Shown in pieces: positions 35,998 to 47,198 of a DNA stretch of 64,000 nucleotides. The notes under the pieces were generated by a model. It made no database searches. It saw only the letters and a program-made list of their open reading frames with translations, and was not told the origin of the DNA. The position numbers and the translations under genes are program-made. The DNA is taken from positions 54,498,501 through 54,562,500 of the forward strand of contig NC_073637.1 of NCBI RefSeq assembly GCF_029407905.1, in the 5' to 3' direction. Position 1 is the first letter of the stretch. Each line of letters starts with the position of its first letter. The stretch is from Bubalus kerabau (Eukaryota; Chordata; Mammalia; Artiodactyla; Bovidae).

Positions 35998-37044
35998 AAA
36001 GGTGACTGACAGCTTTCTTCCTAAAAAAATTATAGCTGCAATACAATGGTCCAGTTTAAAAAAAAAAAAAAGCTTGCAAGTTCTTTTTCAATTATCTTGT
36101 TTGCTCATATAGATTTTAAAAGCCCTCTAGGACAGAGATTACATTTCATAGAAATATATTTTACTGTACATATGCTGATGATCCAAGCATGTTGGAAAAG
36201 CATAGAGTAACCTCAGAATAAATATTGCACAATTCTAGTTTGTTGATTAGTATTAGCTCATCAACTCAAATGTGAGGATAGATAATTTATATTGTTCATT
36301 AACATGTAAATTTATTCTTAAAAGTATTCCAAGAATGTACTTAAAAGTGCAGTTTAGGAAATGGCAGAGGAGTCTGTATTCTTTTTTTTTTTTTTTTTTT
36401 TTTTTAGTGTCAACTTATTTAGTAGGAAGAAAGAGGAGATATGTTGAATGAAAGAGAAATCATGATCAACATAGAAGAAAACTAAACAAAATCATATGTA
36501 AAAAATAAACTAATTATAAATGTAGTTCAATGAAATTTTCATCATTACTAGTATTCTAAGTTGTGAATACAAGCTAATGATTTATTTAAAGGCTTTGCTT
36601 TAAAAATATGTGTGGGAGAGGTTTATTTTAATGGTACATGCAGCTTACCTCCTATATTGTTATTCTAGTAATAGCCAGCTACATCGTGGTTTCTTTAACA
36701 TTTCAAAATATTTTTACAAATTAGTGACAGATTCTTTACCATCTGAGTCACCAGGGAAGCCCCACATTAACCTTTTAAACTTCAAGTTATAAATTGAAAT
36801 ATACAGGCAATATTTTATATTTTGGATGTAAATTTTGTTTCTTTTTTAAAAGTTGGAACTACAAGAATAAAGAAAGAGCTCAAGTAAACATTTTTAGCTT
36901 CTTTGTTAAAGTGATAATTTCTCTTTTTCAAGCCATGACTAATATTTAAGCTACTATATAGAATTACAGAGGATGATTTTGTTTATTCTTTTAACTTTAA
37001 AACTTTAAATTTTATAATTTATTGAAAACACATGAAGAGTCTCC
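35998..37044. other. Intergenic; T24 tract and SINE scrap
   Basis: An A-tract lies at about 36059-36071, and a run of about 24 T at 36382-36405 is not attached to any recognisable element. A Bov-tA head scrap is at 36723-36763. Otherwise nothing recognised. Confidence 0.55.
36723..36763 (-). mobile_element. Bov-tA tRNA-head scrap
   Basis: Only about 40 bases, complementary to the tRNA-Glu-derived head (ATTCTTTACCATCTGAGTCA and CCAGGGAAGCCCC). The Bov-A body is absent. Confidence 0.75.
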
Positions 37045-37307
37045 ATTTTTTTAAAATTTTATTTTATTTAACTTTACAATATTGTATTGGTTTTGCCATA
37101 TATCAAAATGAATCTGCCACAGGTATACATGTGTTCCCCATCCTGAACCCTCCTCCCTCCTCCCTCCCCATACCATCCCTCTGCACCAGCCCCAAGCATC
37201 CAATATCATGCATCGAACCTGGACTGGCGACTCATTTCATATATGATATTGCGCATATTTCAATGCCATTCTCCCAAATCATCCCACCCTCTCCCTTTCC
37301 CACAGTC
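37045..37307 (-). mobile_element. L1 3' UTR fragment
   Basis: T-rich left edge, then CAATATTGTATTGGTTTTGCC, CCACAGGTATACATGTGTTCC and TTTCAATGCCATTCTCCCAAA. This is only the last ~260 bases of a bovine L1, a strongly 5'-truncated insertion. Confidence 0.9.
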
Positions 37308-37621
37308 TGATCTAAAGATATAATAGTATTGGAGCTATAGGCAAAAGTGAGAAAAAAAATAGCTGTAAATAACTATAAAATCTCATTTCAATTCCAGTCA
37401 ATGTTTGATGTAAAAAGGAATGGAGTAAAAGCACAGAAGCAAAACATTGCTTTAAAACACATTTCCTAGCACTCAGAAATAGATGGTCATGCTGAGTGAA
37501 GTAAGTCAGACAAAGACAAATATGATATTGCTTATATGTGGAATCTAAAAAGGGATACAAATGAACTTATCTATTGATCTGACTAGGAACAGATTTACTG
37601 ATGTATAAAACAACTTTATGA

Positions 37622-38083
37622 TTCAGTTCAGTTCAGTCCAGTTCAGTTGCTCAGTCGTGTCTGACTTTTTTGACCCCATGAATCGCAGCATGCCAGGCCT
37701 CCCTGTCCATCATCAACTCCTGGAGTTCACTCAGACTCACATCCATCAAGTCCATGATGCCATCCAGCCATCTCATCCTCTGTCGTCCCCCTTTCCTCCT
37801 GCCCCCAATCCCTCCCAGCATCAGAGTCTTTTCCAATGAGTCAACTCTTCACATGAGGTGGCCAAAGTACTGGAGTTTCAGCTTTAGCATCATTCCTTCC
37901 AAAGAAATCCCAGGGCTGATCTCCTTCAGAATGGACTGGTTGGATCTCCTTGCAGTCCAAGGGACTCTCAAGAGTCTTCTCCAACACCACAGTTCAAAAG
38001 CATCAATTCTTTGGCGCTCAGTTTTCTTCACAGTCCAAGTCTCTCATCTATACATAACCACTGGAAAAACCATAACCTTGACT
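37622..38083 (-). mobile_element. BovB LINE 3' end, 0.46 kb
   Basis: Starts with the TTCAGTTCAG tail complement and is 5'-truncated at CATAACCTTGACT. It overlaps two readable - strand BovB C-terminal frames (38031-37849 and 37836-37651). Confidence 0.93.
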
Positions 38084-38109
38084 GCATATACACACTGCTA
38101 TATATAAAA

Positions 38110-38390
38110 TAGGAGAAGGCAATGGCACCCCACTCCAGTACTCTTGCCTGGGAAACCCCATGGATGGAGGAGCCTGGAAGGCTATAGTCCATTGGATCTC
38201 TAAAAGTTGGACACGACTGAGCGACTTCACTTTCACTTTTCACTTTTCACTTTCATGCATTGGAGAAGGAAATGGCAACCCACTCAGTGTTCTTGCCTGG
38301 AGAATCCCAGGGACAGAGGAGCCAGGTGGGCTTCCATCTATGGGGTCGCACAGAGTCGGACACAACTGATGCGACTTAGCAGCAGTAGCA
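38110..38390 (+). mobile_element. BOV-A2 SINE (dimer)
   Basis: Complete dimer from GGAGAAGGCAATGGCACCCC to GATGCGACTTAGCAGCAG, with a duplicated CACTTTTCACTTTTCACTTT linker. TATATAAAATAG at 38101-38112 and 38391-38402 is the target duplication. Confidence 0.95.
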
Positions 38391-38430
38391 TATATAAAAT
38401 AGATAACTAATAAGGATCTACTGTATAGCA

Positions 38431-38652
38431 TGGGCTTCCCAGGTGGCTCAGTGTTAAAGAATCTGCCTTCCAATGCACGAGCCACAGGAAACATGTTTTT
38501 GATTCTTGGGTTGGGAAGATTCCCTGGAGAAGGAAATGGCAACTGACTCCAGTATCCTTGCCTGGAGAATCCCATGGACCGAGGAGCCTGGTGGGCTACA
38601 GTCCATGTGGTCACAAATATTTGGACATGACTGAGCAAGTGAGCAGGCAAGC
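38431..38652 (+). mobile_element. Bov-tA SINE
   Basis: Head GGGCTTCCCAGGTGGCTCAG and body GGAGAAGGAAATGGCAAC to GACATGACTGAGCAAG. The B-box region is altered (TTTTTGATTCTTGG). Confidence 0.93.
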
Positions 38653-38985
38653 ACATAAAATACAAAATAATTGCCTCCTTTCAAAATATTTAACTTAATC
38701 TCAAAGACTTTTTTTCCAAATAAGGTAACATTTACAAGTTTCAGGGATGAAGATATCTTTTGGATAGCCATTATTCAGTCTATCACAAATAAGGAAAAGA
38801 TATTTTGACACTAAAGAACATTCAAAGAAGTCAAAACTAAATGGTGAGGCTAGGGCACTGAAAGCAGAGGGAAGAGAGTAGGGAGGTAAGCAAGCGAGAA
38901 AGAAAATGTCAGACTAATAGAGTTTTGCAGACCACTGTAGAGATATTAATCCAAACTGGTTCAAAGCCCTGTATTATATTCTTTC

Positions 38986-39002
38986 ATCTATCTATCTGTA
39001 TC

Positions 39003-39036
<34 letters not shown>

Positions 39037-39050
39037 CACATATGTATATG
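38986..39050. repeat. (TCTA)n/(TA)n compound microsatellite
   Basis: Interrupted TCTA units pass into TATATATATATATACACATATG. Confidence 0.85.
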
Positions 39051-39809
39051 TATTCCTTCATAAACATTAGACTAAGACCTCTCCTTCTAGGATCGTTGAG
39101 AACCAAGTTCTCTTTTTCAGACGGATCTAGCTTGTGACAAACGTGGTTAGCTAACAGTCTGCAGCTGCTGTATCTGCTATATGTTTGCTATATCATTTGC
39201 TTTGAGACTCTGCTTTCCCCATCTCTCTTTCCAATCACTCTCCTATTATTCAAATGCATTTTTTCCCAATAAATATTTTACACTTCTAATGTCATACTGT
39301 TTGCTGATGGACCTGAATGGACACAGATGATACCTGAAGTCACCCAAGAAGGCAGATGTTAAAATTGAGTCACCTCATACCTGCCAAGGAAGATTACATC
39401 CCAAGTGGCATATGTTGTATGGTCTGTCATTGTCCCTGGAGCAAGGTGGCAGCCCCTTTCCTAAGTATTTCACTGATGGTTATCTGGGGAAATGTCCTGG
39501 TGAAGGGAACTAACTCTACTCATGCAATGCCTCAGGTATTTGAAAGGTACAAGACAGCAATGTATAAAAGTTAGGTGCAATTGGTTGTTACTAAGTTGCA
39601 TTGATGTTCCTAGTGGAGGAGTAATACTTTCTTAGAAAACTATTAGAATTACGTTATTTGTCTTGCCTATACAAACAAGTACTGTTATCATGTTTCAGAT
39701 AATTGATAGCAGTTAGCCGGTCAAATTAGTGGAATTTTATGTATACACTGTTACACTATGTGGTGGTTCTCAAATCATAGGTATTTTCCCAACCTCAATG
39801 AAAATGTGT
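39051..39809. other. Intergenic, no gene seen
   Basis: Less AT-rich than its surroundings at 39300-39560 but without a recognised repeat; the 72-codon frame there has no family resemblance. Confidence 0.5.
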
Positions 39810-40050
39810 GTTTATATAGAGATTGTACACAAATAATCATAGAAGCCTTATTCATACTAGTCAAAAAACTGAAAACAATTCAAATAGCCATCAACAGGTA
39901 AATGGATAAACAAGCTGTGGTTTGTCTCTATGGTGGAATACTGTCAGGACATAGGAAAAAGGAATGGAACGTGGCTACAGGCCATGTCATGGATGAATCT
40001 CAAAATGACACCTTAGAAAATACATGAAATTCAACCAGATATTCTGAGTC
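39810..40050 (+). mobile_element. Old L1 (L1M-type) ORF2/3' end fragment
   Basis: The order TTATTCATACTAGTCAAAAA, ATAGCCATCAACAGGTAAATG, GGTGGAATACTGTCAGGAC and TGGATGAATCTCAAAATGAC follows the old L1 ORF2 end. Confidence 0.8.
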
Positions 40051-40672
40051 AGTAGATCCTGGGACAAATCAGCATTTATTCTGGTGTTCCAGAGTATAGG
40101 CTTTCCAAAGAGCTTTAGAGAAAGCAGATCTAGACTTGGAATTGAATGCTGTACTCAATAATGTATCAGAATATAAATTATATTTATTTTGAAGTGGTCT
40201 TATGTGAAATTGGGAACTCCAATGCCTGATTATCTTTTAGAGTAATGAGAGTACCTTCCAAAGATTTGGAAGGTAGCCCAAGTCTTATATAATATTCTCA
40301 CATGTTTATAAATTTGTTCTGATCCAGTGAAGCTTGCTAGAGTCCAGTGCTCCCCACACCCCCAATCTCTAATAATATTAAGTTGAGATCAAAGCAGGCA
40401 AATTTCCTTTTGGTTATTTGGTGAGCTGCCTGTCTACACAACTCACCTAAAAAAACATAGGTACAAGTGAAATGTGTAATAAGTTCGTTCTTTAAAGGTG
40501 AAAAATAGTTTTCCCCAGATACCATATTAATCTTTCCCAGCTCAAAATACGCTGACAGAAAAAATGGATAGAAAATTAACTGTGACATTCCAAACTGAAT
40601 ATTTGTTAGAAAGAGGTTTATTGTTTTAAATAAGATAATTGTGGGGGATTTCTTAGGAAGAATATTCTTTTG
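40051..40672. other. Intergenic, no gene seen
   Basis: No recognised repeat or gene. Confidence 0.5.
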
Positions 40673-40674
40673 GC

Positions 40675-40880
40675 TTCCCTGGTGGCTCAGACGGTAAAGC
40701 GTCTGCCTACAATGTGGGAGGCCTGGGTTAAATCACTGGGTCGGGAAGATCTCCTGGAGAAGGAAATGACAACCCACTCCAGTATTCTTGCCTGGAAAAT
40801 CCCATGGACGGAGGATCCTGGTAGGCTACAGTTCATGGGGTTGCAAAGAGTCAGACACGACCGAGACTTCACTCACTTTT
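40675..40880 (+). mobile_element. Bov-tA SINE
   Basis: Head CTTCCCTGGTGGCTCAGACG, body GGAGAAGGAAATGACAACCC to CACGACCGAGACTTCACTC. TTCTTTTGG occurs on both sides. Confidence 0.95.
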
Positions 40881-40892
40881 CTTTTGGTTGCT

Positions 40893-41140
40893 GGTGCTGC
40901 TGCTAAATCGCTTCAGTCGTGTCTGACTCTGTGCGACCCCGTAGACAGCAACCTACCAGGCTCTTCTGTCCCTGGGATTCTCCAGGCAAGAACACTGGAG
41001 TGGGTGGCCATTTCCTTCTTCAATGCATGGAAGTGAAAAGTGAGAGTGAAGTCGCTCAGTCATGTCTGACTCTTCGCGACCCCATGGACTGCAGCCTACC
41101 AGGCTCCTCCGTCCATGGGATTTTCCAGGTAAGAGTACTA
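40893..41140 (-). mobile_element. BOV-A2 SINE, nearly complete
   Basis: Begins with a CTGCTGCTAAATCGCTTCAG tail complement, passes the linker CAATGCATGGAAGTGAAAAG and stops at GGTAAGAGTACTAGTAG, about 25 bases short of the usual 5' end. It lies inverted next to the preceding Bov-tA. Confidence 0.94.
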
Positions 41141-41394
41141 GTAGACCACAATTCCTAAATACACCTGCTAAGTCAGTGTTTTGTGCATTGATAATCTATA
41201 AAGAGACACAGAGTGAAAAGCTTAGCGACCTTTATAATTTCTTAGAGCTTTTCATATTTGCTTTATTCAGTTATAAGAATCTCAGATACCATTGCATCGT
41301 CTCTCAACAGTATTATCACAAGCACTTTCAGCTCTTCTGTCTGCTTTTGCTCTACTTTCAGTTTTATTCTCTAAACTGAGTATATTGATCTTTC

Positions 41395-41715
41395 TAAAAT
41401 GCTGATTACATCATTCTCACTTCTTGTTTGCAGAATAAAATTTATATTTTCTTCCAGTCATAAATTTAGTCTTGTTTACCTCTCTAGTGACATTTTAATG
41501 CGCACTTCCCTGAAGCATTCCAAACTTAAACCACAGGAAACAATTCTCTACTTTTTACCCTAAGCTTCTTATCTCTTAGCCTCTAAGCATCTTTCCTCTA
41601 GTTGAAACACATTACCTTTCTCCAACCCTCACCCCCAAACCTATTTCATCTAAATTTTATACTTTAAGTGTCAGCTTAAACCATATTTTCTAAGAATACT
41701 TGTGATTCCAGAGTA
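41395..41715 (+). mobile_element. L2-type ancient LINE fragment (probable)
   Basis: C- and T-rich remnant with CTCACTTCTTGTTTGCAGAA, CCTCTCTAGTGACATT and TAAGTGTCAGCTTAAACC in L2-like order. Diverged. Confidence 0.5.
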
Positions 41716-41991
41716 GGTAGAATAATTTAACTTTTAAAATTCTGACTTATCCTCAGAGACATTATCATTCTCAGGAAGTCCCACACCAGAGGTAAACCAT
41801 ATGGTACTGCCAGACTGTTATCAAGAACTTCTAAACACGATTTGGATCTTGGAAATCCCTTTATTCATTGCCCTAAACCTATCTCAATATTATTCTCCTC
41901 CAAACACCAAAATTGGAACCTGTCAGCTTTACTAACCATCCATAAGAACTGAAGAACTCGGACTTATTAAACCTCAACACCAGGGCAGGGT

Positions 41992-42545
41992 TCAGTTCAA
42001 TCAGTTCAGTCTCTCAGTCATGTCTGACTCTTTACGACCCCAAGGACTGCAGCATGCCAGACTTCCCTGACCATCACCAACTCCTGGAGCTTAGTCAAAC
42101 TCATGTCCATCGAGTCGGTGACACCATCCAACCATCTCATCCTCTGTTGTCCCCTTCTCCTCCAGTCTTCAGTCTTTCCCAGCATCAGGGTCTTTTCCAA
42201 GGATTCAGTTCTTCACATCAAGTGGCCAAAGTATTGGAGTTTCAGCTTCAGCATCAGTCCTTCCAACGAATATTCAAGGCTGACTTCTTTTAGGATTTAC
42301 TGGTTTGATCTCCTTGCAGTCCAAGGGACTCTCAAGAGTCTCTTCCAACACCACAAGTCAATAGCATCAATTCTTCAGTGCTCAGCTTTCTTTATAGTCC
42401 AACTCTCACATCCATACATGACTCCTGGAAAAACCATAGCCTTGACTAGACAGACTTTGTTGGCAAAGTAATGTCTCTGTTTTTTAATATGCTGTCTGGG
42501 TTGGTCATAACTTTCCTTCCAAGGGGCAAGCACCTTTTAATTTCA
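41992..42545 (-). mobile_element. BovB LINE 3' end, 0.55 kb
   Basis: From the TTCAATCAGTTCAGTCTCTC tail complement to an abrupt stop at CAAGCACCTTTTAATTTCA. The coding remnant is readable on the - strand at 42200-42018. Confidence 0.93.
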
Positions 42546-43121
42546 GGCAATTAAAGGGCAAGTGTTGGTTCATCCCTAAGTTTAACACTCACACTTCAGA
42601 TCTGCAGAATTTTTAACTGTTCAGAAATAACTGAAACTGTATTTTCAGATTTCCTTTTGACAGGAGATATTTTAATTCATATGTAAATTTTAACAGCTCA
42701 CATCATTTCCTTCATTCAATAATTGTCTTTCTTCTTTCATTCAGGGAACATCAGTTATGTCTGTTGTACTGAGAGAAGCTAAACGTATCCACTGAAAAGC
42801 TCCACTTACTCTTTATTCTGTACTTGTTAAATCAGTTTATACACATCTTCCTACTATGAAAAAGCACATAGTAAATAGTCTAGCTTTTTCAGTACAGAGA
42901 AGGGCGAATATGGCCCCTATGTATCAGGTAGGGTTCTGTCAGGAAAAGATGGCATACCCAAATTGGGGAATTTAAGGAGAGTTTCATAAAGACTTATTTA
43001 TTAAATACAAAACTCTAGAATGAATTTAGGAAAACCCAAATTCAGCCTACAGAGTACCTGGCGTTAGCCACAGCATGAAGCATGAAGACACAAGGTGGGG
43101 GGTGTGGTCACCAGAGATGTT
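42546..43121. other. Intergenic, no gene seen
   Basis: No recognised repeat; the right edge is the left target duplication of the next L1. Confidence 0.5.
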
Positions 43122-43136
43122 AGAAGGCCACCTGCA

Positions 43137-44972
43137 GAAATACAAAAAACCTCGAATAGCCAAAGCAATCTTGAGAAAGAAGAATGGAACTGGAGGAATC
43201 AACCTGCCTGACTTCAGGCTCTACTACAAAGCCACAGTCATCAAGACAGACAGTATGGTACTGGCAGAAAGACAGAAATATACATCAGTGGAACAAAATG
43301 GAAAGCCCAGAGATAAACCCACACATCTATGGACACCTTATGTTTGACAAAGGAAGCAAGAATATACAATGGAGAAAAGACAATCTCTTTAACAAGTGGT
43401 GCTGGAAAAACTGGTCAACCACTTGTAATAAAACTAGAACACTTTCTAACACCATACACAAAAATAAATCATGGATTGGATTAAATGGATTAAAGATCTA
43501 AACATAAGACCAGAAACTATAAAACTCCTAGAGGAGAACATAGGCAAAACACTCTCCAACATAAATCACAGCAGGATCTTCTATGACCCACCACCCAGAA
43601 TATTGGAAATAAAAGCAAAAATAAACAAATGGGACCTAATTAAAATTAAAAGCTTCTGCATAACAGGAAACTATAAGCAAGGTGAAAAGACAGCTTTCAG
43701 AATGGGAGAAAATAATAGCAAATTAAGCAACTGACAACTAATCTCAAAAATATACAAGCAACTCCTGCAGCTCAATTCCAGGAAAATAAACCACCCAATC
43801 AAAAAATGGGCCAAAGAACTAAACAGACATTTCTCCAAAGAAGACATACAGATGGCTAACAAACACATGAAAAGATGCTCAAAATCACTCGTTATCAGTG
43901 AAATGCAAATCAAAACCACAATGGGGTACCATTTCATGCCAGTCAGAATGGCTGCGGTCCAAAAGTCTACAAGCAATACATGCTGGAGAGGGTGTGGAGA
44001 AAAGGGAACCCTCTTACACTGTTGGTGGGAATGCAAACTAGTACAGTCACTATGGAGAACAGTGTGGAGATTCCTTTAAAAACTGGAAATAGAACTGCCT
44101 TATGACCCAGCAATCCCACTGCTGGGCATACATACTGAGGAAACCAGAATTGAAAGGGACACGTGTACCCCAATGTTCATCACAGCACTGTTTATAATAG
44201 CCAGGACATGGAAGCAACCTAGATGTCCATCAGCAGACGAATGGATAAGAAAGCTGTGGTGCATATACACAATGGAATATAATGAATGCATTTGAATCAG
44301 TTCTAATGAGGTGGATGCAACTGGAGCCTATTATACAGAGTGAAGTAAGCCAGAAAGAAAAACACCAATATAGTATACTAACGCATATATATGGAATTTA
44401 GAAAGATGGTAATGATAACCTTATATGTGAGACAGCAAAAGAGACACAGATGTATAGAACAGTCCTTTGGACTCTGTGGGAGAGGGCAAGGGTGGGATGA
44501 TTTGGGAGAATGGCATTGAAACATGTATAATATCATATGTGAAACGAATCGTCAGTCCAGGTTCGATGCATGATACAGGATGCTCGGGGCTGGTGCACTG
44601 GGATGAGCCAGAGGGATGGTATGGGGAAGGAGGTGGGAGGGGGGTCCAGGATGGGGAACACGTGTGCACCCATGGTGGATTCATGTTGATGTATGGCAAA
44701 ACCAATACAATATTGTATAGTAATTAGCCTCCAATTAAAATAAAAAAATTTATATTAAAAAAAAATACTAATAAGAGCCTACTGTAGAGCACAGGGAATG
44801 CTCAATGCTCTACTCAGTGCACTGGGGTGACCTAAATGGGAAGAAAATCCAAAAAAGAAGGGATATATGTATATGTACATCTGATTCACTTTGCTGTGCA
44901 GCAGAAACTAATGCAACATTGTGAAGCAAATATACTCCAATAAAAATTAATCAAAAAAAAAAAAAAAAAAAA
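43137..44972 (+). mobile_element. L1, 5'-truncated, with a 3'-transduced second L1 end
   Basis: AGAAGGCCACCTGCA is repeated exactly at 43122-43136 and 44973-44987. Inside are a bovine L1 3' part (43137 to about 44765, ending in ATTAAAATAAAA and a short A-run) and then a different L1 3' end (about 44766-44952: AGCCTACTGTAGAGCACAGG, CTGATTCACTTTGCTGTGCA, ACTCCAATAAAAATTAATC), finished by a separate A-tail of about 20 bases. One target duplication around two successive L1 3' ends points to one insertion event. Confidence 0.93.
43142..44400 (+). pseudogene. L1 ORF2 C-terminal remnant
   Basis: Successive frames (43184-43501, 43471-43734, 43852-44079) carry KPRIAKAILRKKNGTGGINL, PETIKLLEENIGKTLSNINH and the C-terminal zinc-knuckle-like CWRGCGEKGTLLHCWWEC. 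Frameshifts and a stop after the WRFL block break the protein. EN and RT are absent through 5' truncation. Confidence 0.87.
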
Positions 44973-44987
44973 AGAAGGCCACCTGCA

Positions 44988-47198
44988 AGGGTTTTGGCTA
45001 TGATCATCCAATCAGGAGAGAGACAGGGAAACCCAGTTGCTGACCTCACTCCTCTGGTCTTCTGATCCCCTCTTACAGTTCCTATTTGTAAATCCAGCAC
45101 CTTTTATTAACATCTAGCCCTAAAGCAACAAAATAAACTCTTCAGGAGTTATGATTATAGAGGAAAAGTATCTCATGTAAAAGTTTTCAACTGAAAATTT
45201 TTATGCCCAAGGAATTAGACTTATTTTGTAGGGATATATATAAAGAAATCTGTATCTGTATCTCTCTATATATGCAAATGTATATTGCTGTAAGGTCATA
45301 TGCATACACATATACATGGGTAATTTTATTACCCATATAATACTTATATATATATATAATATTTAATAATATCTTGGACCAATACAATTTTGGCCTACCT
45401 AACAAAAGTTCATATAAAAAGTAAAAATAAACATATAACAAGTTATTGCTGTGATACATTTGTGATATCTTCATGTCCATCTTGCATGTTACATTCCCAT
45501 TAAATAACTTTTTTAAATGAAAATCTTTGAAAATGATTCTTAAATATTTCAGATTAAAGGTAAACCATTAAAAAAAAAATTAGTGCCCTCCAGTCTTTTA
45601 TCCTGATTTCCAAATTGGCTGTCTTTTAGTTTAAAGGGTTGTGAATGTGATAATCCGTAACATTGTGAATCATTTCTTCTCTGATAATTAGCTTAATAAG
45701 GGGAGAAAAAATAAGTTTTCTTAAGGCCATTGGACTTGAATGTTGGCTTGCTGCTATTAACAACCATGCCACAGAGAGAGTGTCTTTCCATTTTATTGAC
45801 ATGGATCTCATTATAAAACCAGAGAACTGGCAGCTTGACATCCAAGAATTTAGGCTGCATTACCACTGTTTCAAGAGAAGCTTTTGGAAAACAAGTATTT
45901 CTTGAAAACTGTCTGACTTGTCTACATAGATTATTTGGTTGTGAAAATAAGTTGACTATATTTTTCCTGTATTAAAGTCAACTTTCATTACTAGAACACA
46001 TAGCACATCTGTAGTACATTTTCTTGCCTTTGGGAAAAATCCTTCCCTGCCCTATTAAAACTAGGTGAGAATGTATGGGTTAGTCCCCAAAACTGGTGCT
46101 GTGGATCTTTACTACTCTTTTTCCTTTTCCTCCTCTGAAAATGGGAAAGTAACTGACATACTGAAGAAGGCATTTCCACATAAACTTCCATTTCTAAAAG
46201 CCAGCGAAAATGCATCAAACTTGTTAAATTTCTATATATGCAATCATTGATACCATCTTATGTTTAAATTTCATTCCAGTTGAACCCATAAGTGTTGATC
46301 ACAAGATATGAAAAAGATATCATGGTTAAAATATATCACTAAAATAAGAAAACTAATGCCAGTTGAGTGTGGAAAATCCAACTGAGAGGATTTAGTTATC
46401 TCCTACTACTTTTTAGATACCAAGTTTATCTTTTCAATTGAATCTCCCCATATAGTTAGTACTAGCTATCAGGTCTGTGTGTGCTGAGGTCAGCTCTATT
46501 CATTTACTCAACAAATGTTAATTGAGTGGCTTCTGTACGTCAGTTGTTGTACATGCTGTAAAAGTTAATAATGAACCTTACTGCATCATTGGTCAGTCCA
46601 GAGAAATAATCCTTTGACTCTTCAGTGACATTTTCCTATCATTTCCCAAGTGAGAGAAACTTGATTTAAAAGAGCTATTCACTAAAAAGATAATAGTGTA
46701 ATAATAATTTTGTGTTTACTTTCCAATTAATAAATATCTACTTGTTTCCAAAAAATGCACTTGCAGTTAAGGACTTGGCCCAGTATTGGTTTTGGAGCTT
46801 TTCCCAAGCATTTATTTCTTAAAATATATGTACCCAACCTTTCCTTCTGCTTTATTCGATAGATGTAGTCTCTCACAGTACCTCTCTTTTGTACCTTTTG
46901 CTCATGTCCTGCACTATCTTGCTGCCTTCTCTAGTTTATCATCTCTTCCCACTCCCATACTATGCAATGCACTGGACATATGGACTCCTGAATGCAGGGC
47001 CTTGTCACAGAAGAAAGACTGGAAATTACCAGAGGGTATGACTTCTAATAGGAAGAGAACCTTCTAACCAGGGTTCCTGCAGTCATTTTCATAAAAAAAA
47101 AAGAAAAAAAAAAAAAGCAGCGAGAATAGCCTTAATGGAAAGAATAAAAGAACACAGAATTGGAGAAATGAGGTTATTCTCTCACTTTGAAATATTCC
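44988..47198. other. Intergenic; AT-rich, no gene seen
   Basis: Includes a (TA)n-like run at about 45345-45375 and an A-rich stretch at 47094-47115. 46500-46600 (TCATTTACTCAACAAATGTT, AATTGAGTGGCTTCTG) resembles an L2 or MIR piece. No credible ORF; the 93-codon frame at 46786-47067 shows no family. Confidence 0.5.

Larger units (their letters stand above)
37480..38430 (+). mobile_element. Older L1 3' UTR, broken up by later insertions
   Basis: Pieces at 37480-37621 (GTGAAGTAAGTCAGACAAAG, GCTTATATGTGGAATCTAAA) and 38391-38430 (AATAGATAACTAATAAGGAT, CTACTGTATAGCA) belong to the same L1 3' region in order. A BovB, a BOV-A2 and a Bov-tA lie between or after them. Confidence 0.75.

Noticed and set aside
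46786..47067. 93-codon + strand ORF
   Set aside because: No family resemblance; lies beside A-rich low-complexity DNA and L2-like traces.
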